The notes beneath the pieces were generated by a model, which saw nothing but the letters and a program-made list of their open reading frames with translations, was not told the DNA's origin and made no database searches. The translations under genes and the position numbers were made by a program. DNA of 64,000 nt from Streptococcus oralis (lineage in GTDB: Bacteria > Bacillota > Bacilli > Lactobacillales > Streptococcaceae): positions 891,501-955,500 of the forward strand of contig NZ_CP029257.1 in the NCBI RefSeq assembly GCF_024399415.1, read 5' to 3'. Of this stretch, positions 17,566-26,507 are shown piece after piece. The first letter of the stretch is position 1; each line of letters opens with the position of its first letter.

Positions 17566-18381
17566 TTAAAACACACGATAGACATAAGGATTTTCTGGTT
17601 TGTCTACTTTTGTGAAACTCTCAACTTCCAGTGTTGGGAGTTTTTGTTTGAGTTCTTTATGGTAATGGAGGGTCAGGGTTCCTCTAGCGGTAATCCAGGT
17701 ATTATCAGGATACTGGCGTGAGTTCCCCTTTGTCAAGAGTCCATATACACCAGAATCGGCTATACAGTGGATGATTCCAAAGCGAAAGAGGAACTGGCTA
17801 TCTTCATGGCTAGGATCGTTATAGACGAAGCCTGTAAACTCGATTTTCTTTCCTTCAAACTCTTGAGGGTAGTCATAGAGAACTTCCATGACCTCCATAT
17901 AGTTTTCATCAGTGATGTGAATGGTTTGCTGGGAGAGGTATTTATCAGCTGTAGTCCTCATTTCCTTTTCATAAGCAGATTTGGAAAAATAGGTGCTGGT
18001 ATCGGGTTTGAGGTATTGACTGGATGTGCCTTCACTTGCCTGAATAGCTGCGTTGATTCCCTCAGCAAGTGGGAAATGATAACCTTTGGCAGATACGGTT
18101 CTCGAGTCCAAACTTACTGTCGGAAAGGCAACCCCAATCAACAGAGGTAGTGACAGTAAAAGGATACTGATTCGTCTAGCTCGACGACTTTCCAAATGGC
18201 TGTGAGAGTTGATTTTCTTAATCCAGATGTAGAATTGAACCAGAGCCAATAGAAGAGAAAGGATCATGGAGATATAGACTAGATAGGAATAGTGGAGGTT
18301 GATGTAGTGACTGAGCTTGCCAGATAGCTGCAGATAAAGGGTCAGAGCAAAATAACCTAGTAGAATGATAAATCGGATCAT
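17566..18381 (-). CDS. TIGR03943 family membrane protein (YcgQ-like)
   Basis: 271 residues: three hydrophobic segments in the first third (about 3-19, 33-53, 71-88) and then a long domain beginning VSLDSRTVSAKGYHFPL. The C-terminal half contains EFEGKKIEFTGFVYND, FRFGIIHCIADSGVYGLL and DNTWITARGTL, typical of TIGR03943, and looks like an OB-type domain outside the membrane. The family is always paired with the adjacent permease; in Bacillus the pair is YcgQ-YcgR. The substrate is unknown, although metal or small-ion traffic has been suggested. Its start overlaps the permease stop by four bases. Confidence 0.85.
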   Translation of the reverse strand: MIRFIILLGYFALTLYLQLSGKLSHYINLHYSYLVYISMILSLLLALVQFYIWIKKINSHSHLESRRARRISILLLSLPLLIGVAFPTVSLDSRTVSAKGYHFPLAEGINAAIQASEGTSSQYLKPDTSTYFSKSAYEKEMRTTADKYLSQQTIHITDENYMEVMEVLYDYPQEFEGKKIEFTGFVYNDPSHEDSQFLFRFGIIHCIADSGVYGLLTKGNSRQYPDNTWITARGTLTLHYHKELKQKLPTLEVESFTKVDKPENPYVYRVF

Positions 18382-19283
18382 AGCATCACCCCCATCATGT
18401 AAGAATAAAGCAAGACAAGCACTGTCACGATACCCATGAATTGCCAGATGAAGCGCGCTTTTAGATAGTGCTTCATCATGAGGAGATTTTTGATATCAAG
18501 CATGGGGCCAATGACCAGAAAGGCAAGGACTGGCGCTAGGCCGAAGCTCGAGAGGAGAGAAGCGCCGATAAAGGCGTCCGCCTCGCTACAAAGAGAGAGG
18601 AGAAAGGCTAGAAACATGAGCAAGAGAATCGCAAGGACTGGACTAGCACTGATAGAGGTCAAGATCCGAGTCGGGACATAGACCTGCACGATAGCCGCAA
18701 AGAGACAGCCAAAGACCAAGTAACGCCCCATATCGAAAAACTCATCAATAGCCTGTATAAAGACCTGAAACACTTTTCTAGAGGGACTCAAGTGTGAAAA
18801 GTCATGTTCGTGACAAGTAATAGAATTCTCTTTTTGAATGGGTTCCTTCCAGAAAAATCCTAGGAAAATCCCAAGCACCAAAGCAATCATAATAGCTCCC
18901 AGCGCTCGCAAAAAGGCAAGTTTTATTGAATTGCCAAAGGCAGAATAAGTAGCGAAAAGAACGATAGGATTGATAATGGGAGCAGTCACCAGAAAAGGAA
19001 CGGCCGTGTAGCTGGGCACTTTCTTTTCCAGAAAACGATTGATGATGGGAATGATTCCACATTCGCAAGAAGGAAAGAGAAAACCAATGAAGGTACCAAA
19101 AAAGATCCTCCCCCAACGATTGCGAGGGAGAAACTCATAAACTTTATCAGGTGTGATATAGACCTCAATCAATCCCGAAATGAGACTCCCAATCAAGACA
19201 AAGGGAAGGGCTTCAATCATGATGGAGAGAAAAATAGCTCCCGCTTGTAATACACTAGGAGGAAGAGATTGGAAAATCGTCAT
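18378..19283 (-). CDS. Permease of the UPF0718/DUF318 family (YcgR-like)
   Basis: 301 residues with about eight hydrophobic segments in two halves. The two repeated motifs expected for this permease family are visible: FPSCECGIIPI near residue 70, with the Cys-x-Cys typical of the group, and the second-half counterpart LSLCSEADAFIGAS near 230. A charged central loop with HEHDFSH separates the halves and could bind metal. It forms a co-transcribed pair with the TIGR03943 gene. Substrate unknown; the conserved cysteines and acidic membrane residues suggest a metal or metalloid, as in ArsP relatives, but this is inference. Confidence 0.85.
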   Translation of the reverse strand: MTIFQSLPPSVLQAGAIFLSIMIEALPFVLIGSLISGLIEVYITPDKVYEFLPRNRWGRIFFGTFIGFLFPSCECGIIPIINRFLEKKVPSYTAVPFLVTAPIINPIVLFATYSAFGNSIKLAFLRALGAIMIALVLGIFLGFFWKEPIQKENSITCHEHDFSHLSPSRKVFQVFIQAIDEFFDMGRYLVFGCLFAAIVQVYVPTRILTSISASPVLAILLLMFLAFLLSLCSEADAFIGASLLSSFGLAPVLAFLVIGPMLDIKNLLMMKHYLKARFIWQFMGIVTVLVLLYSYMMGVML

Positions 19284-19415
19284 CTATTTTTTCTTCTCAA
19301 CTTTTTCTTTTTTGTCTTTGTCATCTGGGAAACTGACTTGTGTTAAGTCAGGAAGTTTAGCAAATTCTTCAAACATCTTGTCCAAGTCATCGGTTTTTGT
19401 AAATTTAACAGCCAT
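19284..19415 (-). CDS. Small acidic/basic protein, SPJ_0845 family
   Basis: 43-residue frame reading MAVKFTKTDDLDKMF at the start and ending KEKVEKKK, with a GAGGT ribosome site six bases upstream. It matches my recollection of the SPJ_0845 family of very small streptococcal proteins, function unknown. The N-terminal half looks helical (DDLDKMFEEFAKL), the tail is Lys-rich. Its stop directly abuts the start of the permease gene, so it heads the three-gene minus-strand operon. Confidence 0.75.
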   Translation of the reverse strand: MAVKFTKTDDLDKMFEEFAKLPDLTQVSFPDDKDKKEKVEKKK

Positions 19416-19533
19416 GGGCCTACCTCTTTTCTACATTCTACCTCTATTATACTATTATTTTTTGGAAAAGGGATTATTTTGATAATCAAAGATGCAAAAA
19501 CAGGTAAGGCAAAACAAGAGCAGTTTCTTATGG

Positions 19534-19539
19534 TATAAT
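19534..19539 (+). promoter_or_regulatory. tex -10 box close to the start codon
   Basis: Extended TGG-TATAAT ends at 19539, six bases before the ATG at 19546; no ribosome site between. Predicts a leaderless or nearly leaderless tex mRNA. Confidence 0.65.
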
Positions 19540-19545
19540 AGATTT

Positions 19546-21675
19546 ATGGATAAAAAATATGAAAAAATCTCCCAAGATTTGGGAGTAACCTTAAAGCAAA
19601 TCGATACTGTTCTAAGTTTGACTGCCGAAGGGGCGACGATTCCCTTTATCGCGCGTTATCGGAAGGATATGACTGGTAGTCTGGATGAAGTGGCGATTAA
19701 GGCCATTATCGACTTGGATAAAAGCCTGACTAATCTCAATGATCGCAAGGAAGCTGTCTTGGCTAAGATTCAAGAACAAGGTAAGCTAACCAAGGAATTG
19801 GAAGAAGCTATCTTAACTGCCGAAAAACTAGCAGATGTAGAAGAACTGTATCTTCCATACAAGGAAAAGCGTCGGACCAAGGCAACTATTGCCCGTGAAG
19901 CTGGACTCTTTCCTCTTGCGCGCTTGATTTTACAAAACGTAACTGACTTAGAGAAAGAGGCTGAGAAGTATGTCTGTGAAGGATTTGCGACTGGTCAAGA
20001 AGCCTTGGCTGGGGCAGTTGATATTTTGGTAGAAGCCCTATCTGAAGATGTCAATCTACGTGCTATGACCTATCAGGAAGTGTTGAGACACTCTAAAATC
20101 ACTTCGCAAGTCAAAGATGAAAATCTTGATGAAAAACAAGTTTTTCAGATTTATTATGATTTTTCAGAGACAGTTGGCAACATGCAGGGCTATCGAACCT
20201 TGGCGCTCAACCGTGGTGAAAAATTAGGCATCTTGAAAGTTGGCTTTGAACATGCGACGGATCGTATCCTAGCTTTCTTTGCTGCTCGTTTCAAGGTGAG
20301 AAACGCCTATATTGATGAAGTTGTTCAACAGTCAGTTAAGAAAAAGGTCTTGCCTGCTATCGAGCGCCGTATTCGGACAGAATTAACCGAAAAGGCAGAA
20401 GAAGGGGCGATCCAACTCTTTTCAGACAACCTGCGTAACCTCCTCTTGGTTGCTCCGCTAAAAGGGCGCGTGGTTTTAGGATTTGATCCTGCCTTTCGTA
20501 CAGGTGCCAAGCTAGCCGTCGTTGATGCGACGGGGAAAATGCTGACGACCCAAGTCATCTATCCTGTTAAACCAGCCTCAGCTCGTCAGATTGAAGAAGC
20601 CAAGAAAGACTTGGCCGACCTGATCGGTCAATACGGTGTGGAAATCATTGCCATCGGAAACGGAACGGCCAGTCGTGAAAGTGAAGCCTTTGTGGCGGAA
20701 GTTCTGAAAGATTTTCTTGAAGTCAGCTATGTTATCGTAAATGAGAGCGGTGCTTCTGTCTACTCTGCTAGCGACCTTGCTCGTCAGGAATTTCCAGAAT
20801 TAACTGTTGAAAAACGCTCTGCTATCTCAATCGCCCGTCGCTTGCAGGACCCCCTTGCTGAATTGGTCAAAATCGATCCCAAGTCAATCGGTGTCGGTCA
20901 ATACCAGCACGATGTCAGTCAGAAGAAACTATCTGAGAGTCTGGACTTTGTCGTTGAAACCGTAGTTAACCAAGTCGGTGTCAATGTCAATACAGCCAGC
21001 CCAGCTCTTCTTTCCCACGTAGCTGGACTCAATAAAACTATTTCTGAAAATATTGTCAAATACCGTGAAGAAGAGGGAAAAATCACTTCACGCGCTCAAA
21101 TCAAGAAGGTTCCTCGTCTGGGTGCCAAGGCCTTTGAGCAGGCTGCTGGTTTCCTCCGTATCCCTGAAAGTAGCAATATCCTTGATAATACAGGAGTTCA
21201 CCCAGAAAACTATGCTGCCGTCAAGGAGCTCTTCAAACGCTTGGATATCAAGGACTTGAATGAAGAAGCACAAAATAAGCTTAAGTCCCTATCAGTCAAG
21301 GAGATGGCGCAAGAACTAGAACTTGGTCCAGAAACCCTTAAAGATATCATTGCTGACCTTCTCAAACCAGGTCGAGATTTCCGTGATTCATTTGATGCAC
21401 CTGTGCTTCGTCAAGATGTCTTGGATATCAAGGATTTAAAAGTCGGCCAGAAACTGGAAGGTGTGGTGCGGAATGTCGTTGACTTCGGTGCCTTCGTTGA
21501 TATCGGGATTCACGAGGACGGCTTGATTCATATTTCCCATATGAGTCGTAAATTTATCAAACATCCCAGCCAAGTGGTATCAGTCGGAGATTTGGTAACG
21601 GTTTGGGTCAAGAAAATCGATACCGAACGTGAAAAAGTCAATCTGTCGCTCTTAGCTCCAGATGAAACTGACTGA
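19546..21675 (+). CDS. tex: Tex family RNA-binding transcription accessory protein
   Basis: 709 residues from the ATG at 19546. An upstream in-frame ATG at 19492 would put the -10 box inside the gene, and its extra 18 residues (SSFLWYNRF) look like translated promoter, so I reject it. Domains in order: N-terminal Tex helices with [14 protein letters not shown]; YqgF-like RNase H fold with [15 protein letters not shown] (about 325); helix-hairpin-helix region [10 protein letters not shown] and [15 protein letters not shown]-terminal S1 RNA-binding domain from [21 protein letters not shown] to [10 protein letters not shown]. Binds nucleic acids and modulates transcription and stress survival. 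It overlaps the next gene by 14 bases. Confidence 0.96.
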   Translation: MDKKYEKISQDLGVTLKQIDTVLSLTAEGATIPFIARYRKDMTGSLDEVAIKAIIDLDKSLTNLNDRKEAVLAKIQEQGKLTKELEEAILTAEKLADVEELYLPYKEKRRTKATIAREAGLFPLARLILQNVTDLEKEAEKYVCEGFATGQEALAGAVDILVEALSEDVNLRAMTYQEVLRHSKITSQVKDENLDEKQVFQIYYDFSETVGNMQGYRTLALNRGEKLGILKVGFEHATDRILAFFAARFKVRNAYIDEVVQQSVKKKVLPAIERRIRTELTEKAEEGAIQLFSDNLRNLLLVAPLKGRVVLGFDPAFRTGAKLAVVDATGKMLTTQVIYPVKPASARQIEEAKKDLADLIGQYGVEIIAIGNGTASRESEAFVAEVLKDFLEVSYVIVNESGASVYSASDLARQEFPELTVEKRSAISIARRLQDPLAELVKIDPKSIGVGQYQHDVSQKKLSESLDFVVETVVNQVGVNVNTASPALLSHVAGLNKTISENIVKYREEEGKITSRAQIKKVPRLGAKAFEQAAGFLRIPESSNILDNTGVHPENYAAVKELFKRLDIKDLNEEAQNKLKSLSVKEMAQELELGPETLKDIIADLLKPGRDFRDSFDAPVLRQDVLDIKDLKVGQKLEGVVRNVVDFGAFVDIGIHEDGLIHISHMSRKFIKHPSQVVSVGDLVTVWVKKIDTEREKVNLSLLAPDETD

Positions 21676-22105
21676 GTACGTTCAGTCTGTTTCCCTCGAA
21701 GACTTTGGTAGACCTTTTACCCACCAAGCCCAGTGGAATTCTCGTCTGCGAACGACAGGTGGACGATTTTTCCCCAAGGATGGGCATTTGGACTTTAATC
21801 CCAAGGTTTATAATGAACTAGGTTTGGAAGTCTTTCGCAAAATCGTGCGCCATGAACTCTGTCACTATCACCTTTATTTTCAGAAAAAGGGTTATCGACA
21901 TAAGGACCGAGATTTTAAAGAACTTTTGAAAGAAGTGGATGGACTGCGCTTTGTTCCCCATTTGAAAGACCAAAGTAATTTCCTGGTCTATCAGTGCCAA
22001 TACTGCCAGCAACGCTATCAACGCAAGAGGAAGGTTGATACAAAACGCTATCGCTGTGGCGTCTGCCGTGGCAAACTCGTCATTTTAAATCGGCCTAAGG
22101 ACTGA
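21662..22105 (+). CDS. SprT-like zinc metalloprotease-fold protein
   Basis: 147 residues of the SprT family. The zinc-protease motif HELCH lies at about residue 66 in [11 protein letters not shown], and a C-terminal zinc ribbon has the pairs CQYC and CGVC (about 117-135). Related eukaryotic Spartan cleaves DNA-protein crosslinks; the bacterial proteins are uncharacterised and such a role is only inferred. It starts within the last 14 bases of tex, so the two are co-translated, an arrangement recalled from S. pneumoniae. Confidence 0.9.
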   Translation: MKLTEYVQSVSLEDFGRPFTHQAQWNSRLRTTGGRFFPKDGHLDFNPKVYNELGLEVFRKIVRHELCHYHLYFQKKGYRHKDRDFKELLKEVDGLRFVPHLKDQSNFLVYQCQYCQQRYQRKRKVDTKRYRCGVCRGKLVILNRPKD

Positions 22106-22164
22106 TGTTTGTGACCCCGTTTCATGCTATACTACTTGTAAGAATACCGAAAGAGGAAACAATC

Positions 22165-22437
22165 ATGAATACAAAATTTTATAAAATGAAACGAAACAGC
22201 ATGGTGTCGGGAGTTTTAGCTGGTCTATCAGACAAGTGGAATTTTGATGTAACCCTAGTCCGCTTTCTCTTCGCCATTTTTACCGTAGCAAATTTTGGAA
22301 TTGGTGTGATAATCTACATCATCCTTGCCTCTATCCTGCCAACTAAGGAAGAAATCGAAGCCGAAATGTACGGAACAGGACCACGCAAACGTAAGGAAGC
22401 CGAGGCCATTGATGACAATGATGGCTGGTTTTGGTGA
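22165..22437 (+). CDS. PspC-domain membrane protein
   Basis: 90 residues from the ATG at 22165, which follows GAGGAAAC at good spacing; a longer frame from 22105 would read through the promoter region (TGC-TATACT at 22128-22133) and is rejected. The sequence MKRNSMVSGVLAGLSDKWNFDVTLVRFLF is a typical PspC domain start, with one long hydrophobic segment (FAIFTVANFGIGVIIYIILASILP) and a charged tail. PspC-domain proteins are linked to envelope stress sensing; no other Psp gene is adjacent. Confidence 0.88.
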   Translation: MNTKFYKMKRNSMVSGVLAGLSDKWNFDVTLVRFLFAIFTVANFGIGVIIYIILASILPTKEEIEAEMYGTGPRKRKEAEAIDDNDGWFW

Positions 22438-22507
22438 GTCAGATTTGGAAATAGTTTACAGACACTTTCCTTATTTCTCAAAGAAGTCAGAAAAAGAAGT
22501 GAACCTT

Positions 22508-22536
22508 AACCCTTGTATCCGCAAGGGTTTTCTTCT
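22508..22536 (+). terminator. Terminator after the PspC-domain gene
   Basis: Stem AACCCTTG/CAAGGGTT (22508-22515 with 22522-22529) and a T-rich tail. Confidence 0.75.
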
Positions 22537-22588
22537 TGTATTTCATTTATGGTAAAATATTGATAGCGAAATTACTTGATATTCTTCT

Positions 22589-22608
22589 ATCTTACAAAAA
22601 TGTAAGAT
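22589..22608 (+). promoter_or_regulatory. BceR-like operator upstream of the Bce-type transporter
   Basis: A 20-bp inverted repeat whose core TTACA-AAAA-TGTAA (22592-22605) fits the TNACA-N4-TGTAA consensus known for BceR-type response regulators. A further half site TTGTAAGG lies at 22620-22627. It precedes the small ORF and transporter genes, at about 85-105 bp from the first start codon. Confidence 0.75.
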
Positions 22609-22693
22609 TAAAGTCTCTTTTGTAAGGTTAGGTTATGGCAAGCCGTCTTTTTTTGCGATAAACTAGACTCATAAAGAACAAAGGAGCAAAACC

Positions 22694-22804
22694 ATGAAAA
22701 GAATCTTACAAAAGAAAACAAGAAAACCAAGTCAAAAAGATATCGAGCGTGTTCAACTGGGATGCGCTATGATGCAAGCACAGTTTCAAATGATGGGATA
22801 TTAA
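22694..22804 (+). CDS. 36-residue small protein ahead of the Bce-type transporter
   Basis: Reads MKRILQKKTRKPSQKDIERV and then a methionine- and glutamine-rich tail ending FQMMGY. A strong AAAGGAG at 22679-22685 lies at good distance. It is very basic at the N-terminus, has no membrane segment, and is followed 13 bases later by the ATPase gene. No function is known to me. Conservation in other Mitis-group genomes with the same transporter would support it being real; otherwise it could be a translation-coupling leader. Confidence 0.65.
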   Translation: MKRILQKKTRKPSQKDIERVQLGCAMMQAQFQMMGY

Positions 22805-22817
22805 GAAGGAGAAAATC

Positions 22818-23576
22818 ATGACACTTTTAGATGTAAAACACGTTCAAAAAATCTACAAAACACGTTTCCAAGGCAACCAAGTAGAGGCCCTCAAGGATAT
22901 TCACTTTACCGTGGAAAAGGGTGACTACGTGGCTATCATGGGAGAGTCTGGCTCTGGGAAATCAACCCTGCTCAACATCCTAGCTATGCTGGATAAACCA
23001 ACTCGAGGTCAGGTTTACTTAAACGGAACAGACACAGCCACTATTAAAAATTCACAGGCTTCGAGTTTCCGTCGTGAGAAGTTGGGATTTGTCTTCCAAG
23101 ACTTTAACTTGCTAGATACCCTGTCTGTTAAGGACAATATCTTACTTCCGTTAGTTCTATCACGAAAACCTATCACGGAGATGATGAAGAAATTGGTAGT
23201 AACCGCTGAAAATTTGGGCATAAACCAATTGCAAGAGAAGTACCCTTATGAGATTTCTGGTGGTCAAAAACAGCGGGTAGCAGTAGCACGCGCCATCATC
23301 ACCGAACCTGAAATTCTCCTTGCGGATGAGCCAACAGGAGCCCTTGACTCCAAGTCATCTGCAGCTTTACTCGATGTATTTGATGAAATCAATGAACGCG
23401 GTCAAACCATTCTCATGGTAACTCACTCAACGGCAGCAGCCAGCAGGGCCAAGCGCGTTCTCTTTATCAAGGACGGCATTCTTTACAACCAAATCTACCG
23501 TGGAGACAAGACAGAGCGTCAAATGTTCCAAGAAATCTCTGATACTTTGACTGTTATGGCAAGCGAGGTGAATTAG
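22818..23576 (+). CDS. Bce-type antimicrobial peptide ABC transporter, ATPase
   Basis: 252-residue ABC ATPase: Walker A GESGSGKST (about 42-50), Q-loop FQDFNLLDTL, signature [14 protein letters not shown], Walker B ILLADEPTGALDSKSS and the H-loop MVTHSTAAAS. This is the BceA/MacB-like subgroup partnering FtsX-type permeases. With the next gene it forms a detoxification transporter for cell-wall-active peptides such as bacitracin or nisin. It corresponds in my recollection to SP_0912 of S. pneumoniae. No histidine kinase or regulator is adjacent, though a BceR-like site is upstream. Confidence 0.92.
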   Translation: MTLLDVKHVQKIYKTRFQGNQVEALKDIHFTVEKGDYVAIMGESGSGKSTLLNILAMLDKPTRGQVYLNGTDTATIKNSQASSFRREKLGFVFQDFNLLDTLSVKDNILLPLVLSRKPITEMMKKLVVTAENLGINQLQEKYPYEISGGQKQRVAVARAIITEPEILLADEPTGALDSKSSAALLDVFDEINERGQTILMVTHSTAAASRAKRVLFIKDGILYNQIYRGDKTERQMFQEISDTLTVMASEVN

Positions 23577-23577
23577 T

Positions 23578-25566
23578 ATGTTCCGATTAACCAATAAGTT
23601 AGCGGTATCTAATTTGATTAAAAACCGCAAACTCTACTATCCCTTTGCCCTTGCTGTTCTCTTAGCAGTGACCATCACCTATCTCTTTTACTCACTGTCA
23701 CTTAATCCTAACATTGGCAAGATCCGAGGGGGAGAAACTATCTCTATGACCCTTGCTCTCGGAATGGTGGTTGTTACCATCGCTTCTGGAATTATTGTCC
23801 TTTATGCCAATAGTTTTGTCATGAAGAACCGCTCCAAGGAGCTGGGTGTATATGGTATGCTGGGTCTTGAAAAGCGCCATTTAATCAGTATGGTTTTTAA
23901 GGAGCTTCTTATTTTTGGTTCCTTAACCTTGACAGCTGGTCTCGGCCTAGGAGCTCTCTTTGATAAGCTAATCTTTGCCCTTCTTCTGAAGTTGATGAAG
24001 ATGAAAGTGGAGCTCGTTTCGACTTTCCAACCAATTGTCTTTATCCTAGTTCTCATCGTCTTTGGAGCTATCTTCCTAGGTCTAATTTTTATCAATGCCT
24101 TTCGTATCGCACGCATGAATGCCCTTCAGCTCTCTCGTGAGAAGGCCAGTGGTGAGAAAAAAGGACGTTTCTTAGGTCTTCAAACTATACTAGGTTTGAT
24201 TAGTATGGGAGCTGGCTACTACCTAGCAGTTACCGTTGAAAATCCACTTTCTGCTGTTCTGATTTTCTTCGTAGCAGTCTTGTTGGTAATTTTGGGAACT
24301 TATCTTCTCTTCAATGCAGGGATTACAGTCTTCTTACAAATCTTAAAGAAAAACAAGCGTTATTATTACCAACCCAACAACATGATTTCCGTATCCAATC
24401 TCATTTTCCGTATGAAGAAAAATGCGGTTGGTCTGGCGACGATTGCTATTCTCTCAACCATGGTCTTAGTGACTATGTCTGCTGCAACAAGTATCTTTAA
24501 GGCATCAGAAAACTTCAAGAAGGTCATGAATCCACATGATTTTGGGATTACAGGACAGAATGTTGAAAAAGAAGACATCGAAAAACTCTTGAACCAGTAT
24601 GCTAGTAATAAAGGATTGACTGTCACAAAGAAAGAAGTCCTTACATACAGTAACTTTGGTGTGGCAAATCAAGAAGGTACGAAATTGACAATCTTTGAGA
24701 AAGGTCAAAATCGTGTTCAACCGAAAACTATTTTTATGGTCTTTGACCAAAAAGACTACGAGAATATGACAGGACAGAAACTTGGACTTTCAGGCCATGA
24801 AGTTGGATTGTTTGCTCAAAACAAGCAACTTCAAGGGCAGAAAGAACTGACTCTGAATGACCAGACTTACACAATTAAAGAAGAAATCAAAAAAGATTTT
24901 ATTCTTGAACATGTCCCAAATCAGTACAATATCCTAACTTCGGACTATAACTATTTGGTTGTTCCTGACTTACAAGCCTTTCTAGAACAGCATCCTAACT
25001 CTTCCATCTTTAATCAATACTATGGTGGTATGAATGTAACGGCTAGTGAGGACGAGCAGCTTAAAATTGCAGATGACTATTCAAAATTCGTTAACAACTT
25101 TAATAGAGAACTAAACAAAGAAGGAAGCTATGTTTACGGAAGCAATCTGGCTGATAGTAGTGCGCAGATGAGTGCTCTCTTTGGTGGAGTTTTCTTCATC
25201 GGTATCTTCCTCTCTATCATCTTTATGGTGGGAACAGTTCTTGTCATCTACTACAAACAAATCTCTGAAGGATACGAAGACCGCGAACGCTTTATCATTT
25301 TGCAAAAAGTCGGTCTCGATCAAAAGCAAATCAAGCAAACCATCAACAAACAGGTGCTAACTGTATTCTTCCTCCCATTGCTCTTTGCCTTCCTACACCT
25401 TGCCTTTGCCTATCATATGCTTAGCCTCATCCTAAAAGTCATTGGGGTGCTAGATGCGACCATGATGTTGACTGTCACTTTATCCATCTGTGCTATCTTC
25501 CTCATCGTCTATGTCTTAATCTTTATGATTACCTCAAGAAGCTATCGCAAGATTGTGCAAATGTAA
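23578..25566 (+). CDS. Bce-type antimicrobial peptide ABC transporter, permease
   Basis: 662-residue FtsX-type permease with the BceB layout: one N-terminal membrane segment after LAVSNLIKNRKLYY, groups of segments up to about residue 310, a large extracellular domain (about 310-520) and a final group of three segments. The ELGVYGMLGLEKRHL coupling-helix region near 95 is typical. The extracellular domain is the part thought to sense the peptide-lipid complex. It begins one base after the ATPase stop. It probably protects undecaprenyl-linked cell-wall intermediates from bacitracin-like peptides; the exact drug cannot be told from sequence. Confidence 0.92.
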   Translation: MFRLTNKLAVSNLIKNRKLYYPFALAVLLAVTITYLFYSLSLNPNIGKIRGGETISMTLALGMVVVTIASGIIVLYANSFVMKNRSKELGVYGMLGLEKRHLISMVFKELLIFGSLTLTAGLGLGALFDKLIFALLLKLMKMKVELVSTFQPIVFILVLIVFGAIFLGLIFINAFRIARMNALQLSREKASGEKKGRFLGLQTILGLISMGAGYYLAVTVENPLSAVLIFFVAVLLVILGTYLLFNAGITVFLQILKKNKRYYYQPNNMISVSNLIFRMKKNAVGLATIAILSTMVLVTMSAATSIFKASENFKKVMNPHDFGITGQNVEKEDIEKLLNQYASNKGLTVTKKEVLTYSNFGVANQEGTKLTIFEKGQNRVQPKTIFMVFDQKDYENMTGQKLGLSGHEVGLFAQNKQLQGQKELTLNDQTYTIKEEIKKDFILEHVPNQYNILTSDYNYLVVPDLQAFLEQHPNSSIFNQYYGGMNVTASEDEQLKIADDYSKFVNNFNRELNKEGSYVYGSNLADSSAQMSALFGGVFFIGIFLSIIFMVGTVLVIYYKQISEGYEDRERFIILQKVGLDQKQIKQTINKQVLTVFFLPLLFAFLHLAFAYHMLSLILKVIGVLDATMMLTVTLSICAIFLIVYVLIFMITSRSYRKIVQM

Positions 25567-25571
25567 AAAAA

Positions 25572-25599
25572 AGATACCTCGATATTCATCGAGGTATTT
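25572..25599. terminator. Terminator between the Bce permease and the VIT gene
   Basis: Stem ATACCTCGAT/ATCGAGGTAT with ATTC loop (25574-25597) and flanking A and T runs, serving both converging genes. Confidence 0.85.
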
Positions 25600-25606
25600 C
25601 TTTATC

Positions 25607-26302
25607 TTAAATGCTGAAGAGTTGTCCAAACAGGTAAGTCACTCCCATGGTGAGAAGTCCGATACAGAGGTTACGGATCATAGCAGTTTTCGTAGGTGCC
25701 TTGCCTAGTTTAGCACTGGTATAGCCAGTGACGAGAAGGGAAAGGGCAACGATAAAAACAGTAGCAGGAATGCGATAATCACTTGGAAAGACAGTGATCG
25801 AAAGCATGGGAGGAAGACTTCCCAGTACAAAGGCGATAAAGCTAGAGATGGCAGCATGCCAAGGATTGGTAAATTCTTCGTACTCGATACCGTATTTTTC
25901 CTCAACCAAGGCTTTGAGGGGATTTTTTAAAAAGGCCTTGTTGGTCAAGAGTTGGGCGGACGTTTCACACTCACCGTTTTGAAGATAAGCAGCATAGAGG
26001 GATTGTTTTGCAGATTCCATGTCTTTATCCAAGAGTAATTGCTCTCTCTCAACAGCGGCTTCTTCCGTATCTTTCTGAGTGGATACAGAGACATATTCGC
26101 CACCTGCCATAGAAAAAGCACCAGCGAGGATAGCAGCCAATCCTGATAAAAAGATAATCCAGATATTGCTTGTCGCACTGGCAACCCCAATAACGACTCC
26201 AGCGATGGAAATAATTCCATCATTGGCACCCAGAACACCTGCGCGTAGGATATTGAGTCGTCCTGCAAAGTTAGCATCAATTTCATGTTTTATTTCTGTC
26301 AT
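25607..26302 (-). CDS. VIT1/CCC1 family iron/manganese transporter
   Basis: 231 residues from the ATG ending at 26302, six bases after AAAGGAG; longer frames up to 26350 include that ribosome site and are rejected. VIT marks: GRLNILRAGVLGANDGIISIAG in the first membrane helix, the AGAFSMAGGEYVSVSTQKDTE helix, a cytoplasmic Glu-rich linker that in this family binds metal, and a second half with helices ending TMGVTYLFGQLF. Plant and yeast relatives move Fe2+ and Mn2+ out of the cytosol; here export of iron or manganese is the likely role. Adjacent genes give no further clue. Confidence 0.88.
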   Translation of the reverse strand: MTEIKHEIDANFAGRLNILRAGVLGANDGIISIAGVVIGVASATSNIWIIFLSGLAAILAGAFSMAGGEYVSVSTQKDTEEAAVEREQLLLDKDMESAKQSLYAAYLQNGECETSAQLLTNKAFLKNPLKALVEEKYGIEYEEFTNPWHAAISSFIAFVLGSLPPMLSITVFPSDYRIPATVFIVALSLLVTGYTSAKLGKAPTKTAMIRNLCIGLLTMGVTYLFGQLFSI

Positions 26303-26507
26303 AGTCATCTCCTTTCTCTCCATTATAGAGAAAAGAATAGTGGAATACAAACTTTTTAAACTATCTGAAAAAAGTTCTACGATTCTAATTTTTAGGCCCT
26401 TTGAAGTTTCTCCGAAAAAGTAGTGCTATCCTACTGTACTGGACCTTTTTAAACTTATCTATGGTATAATAGAAGATAGATTTATCAATTGGAGAATGAA
26501 GGATTTT

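Noticed and set aside
19492..19545. Extended N-terminus of Tex
   Set aside because: It would translate through the -10 box and has no similarity to Tex proteins; ATG 19546 is the normal start.
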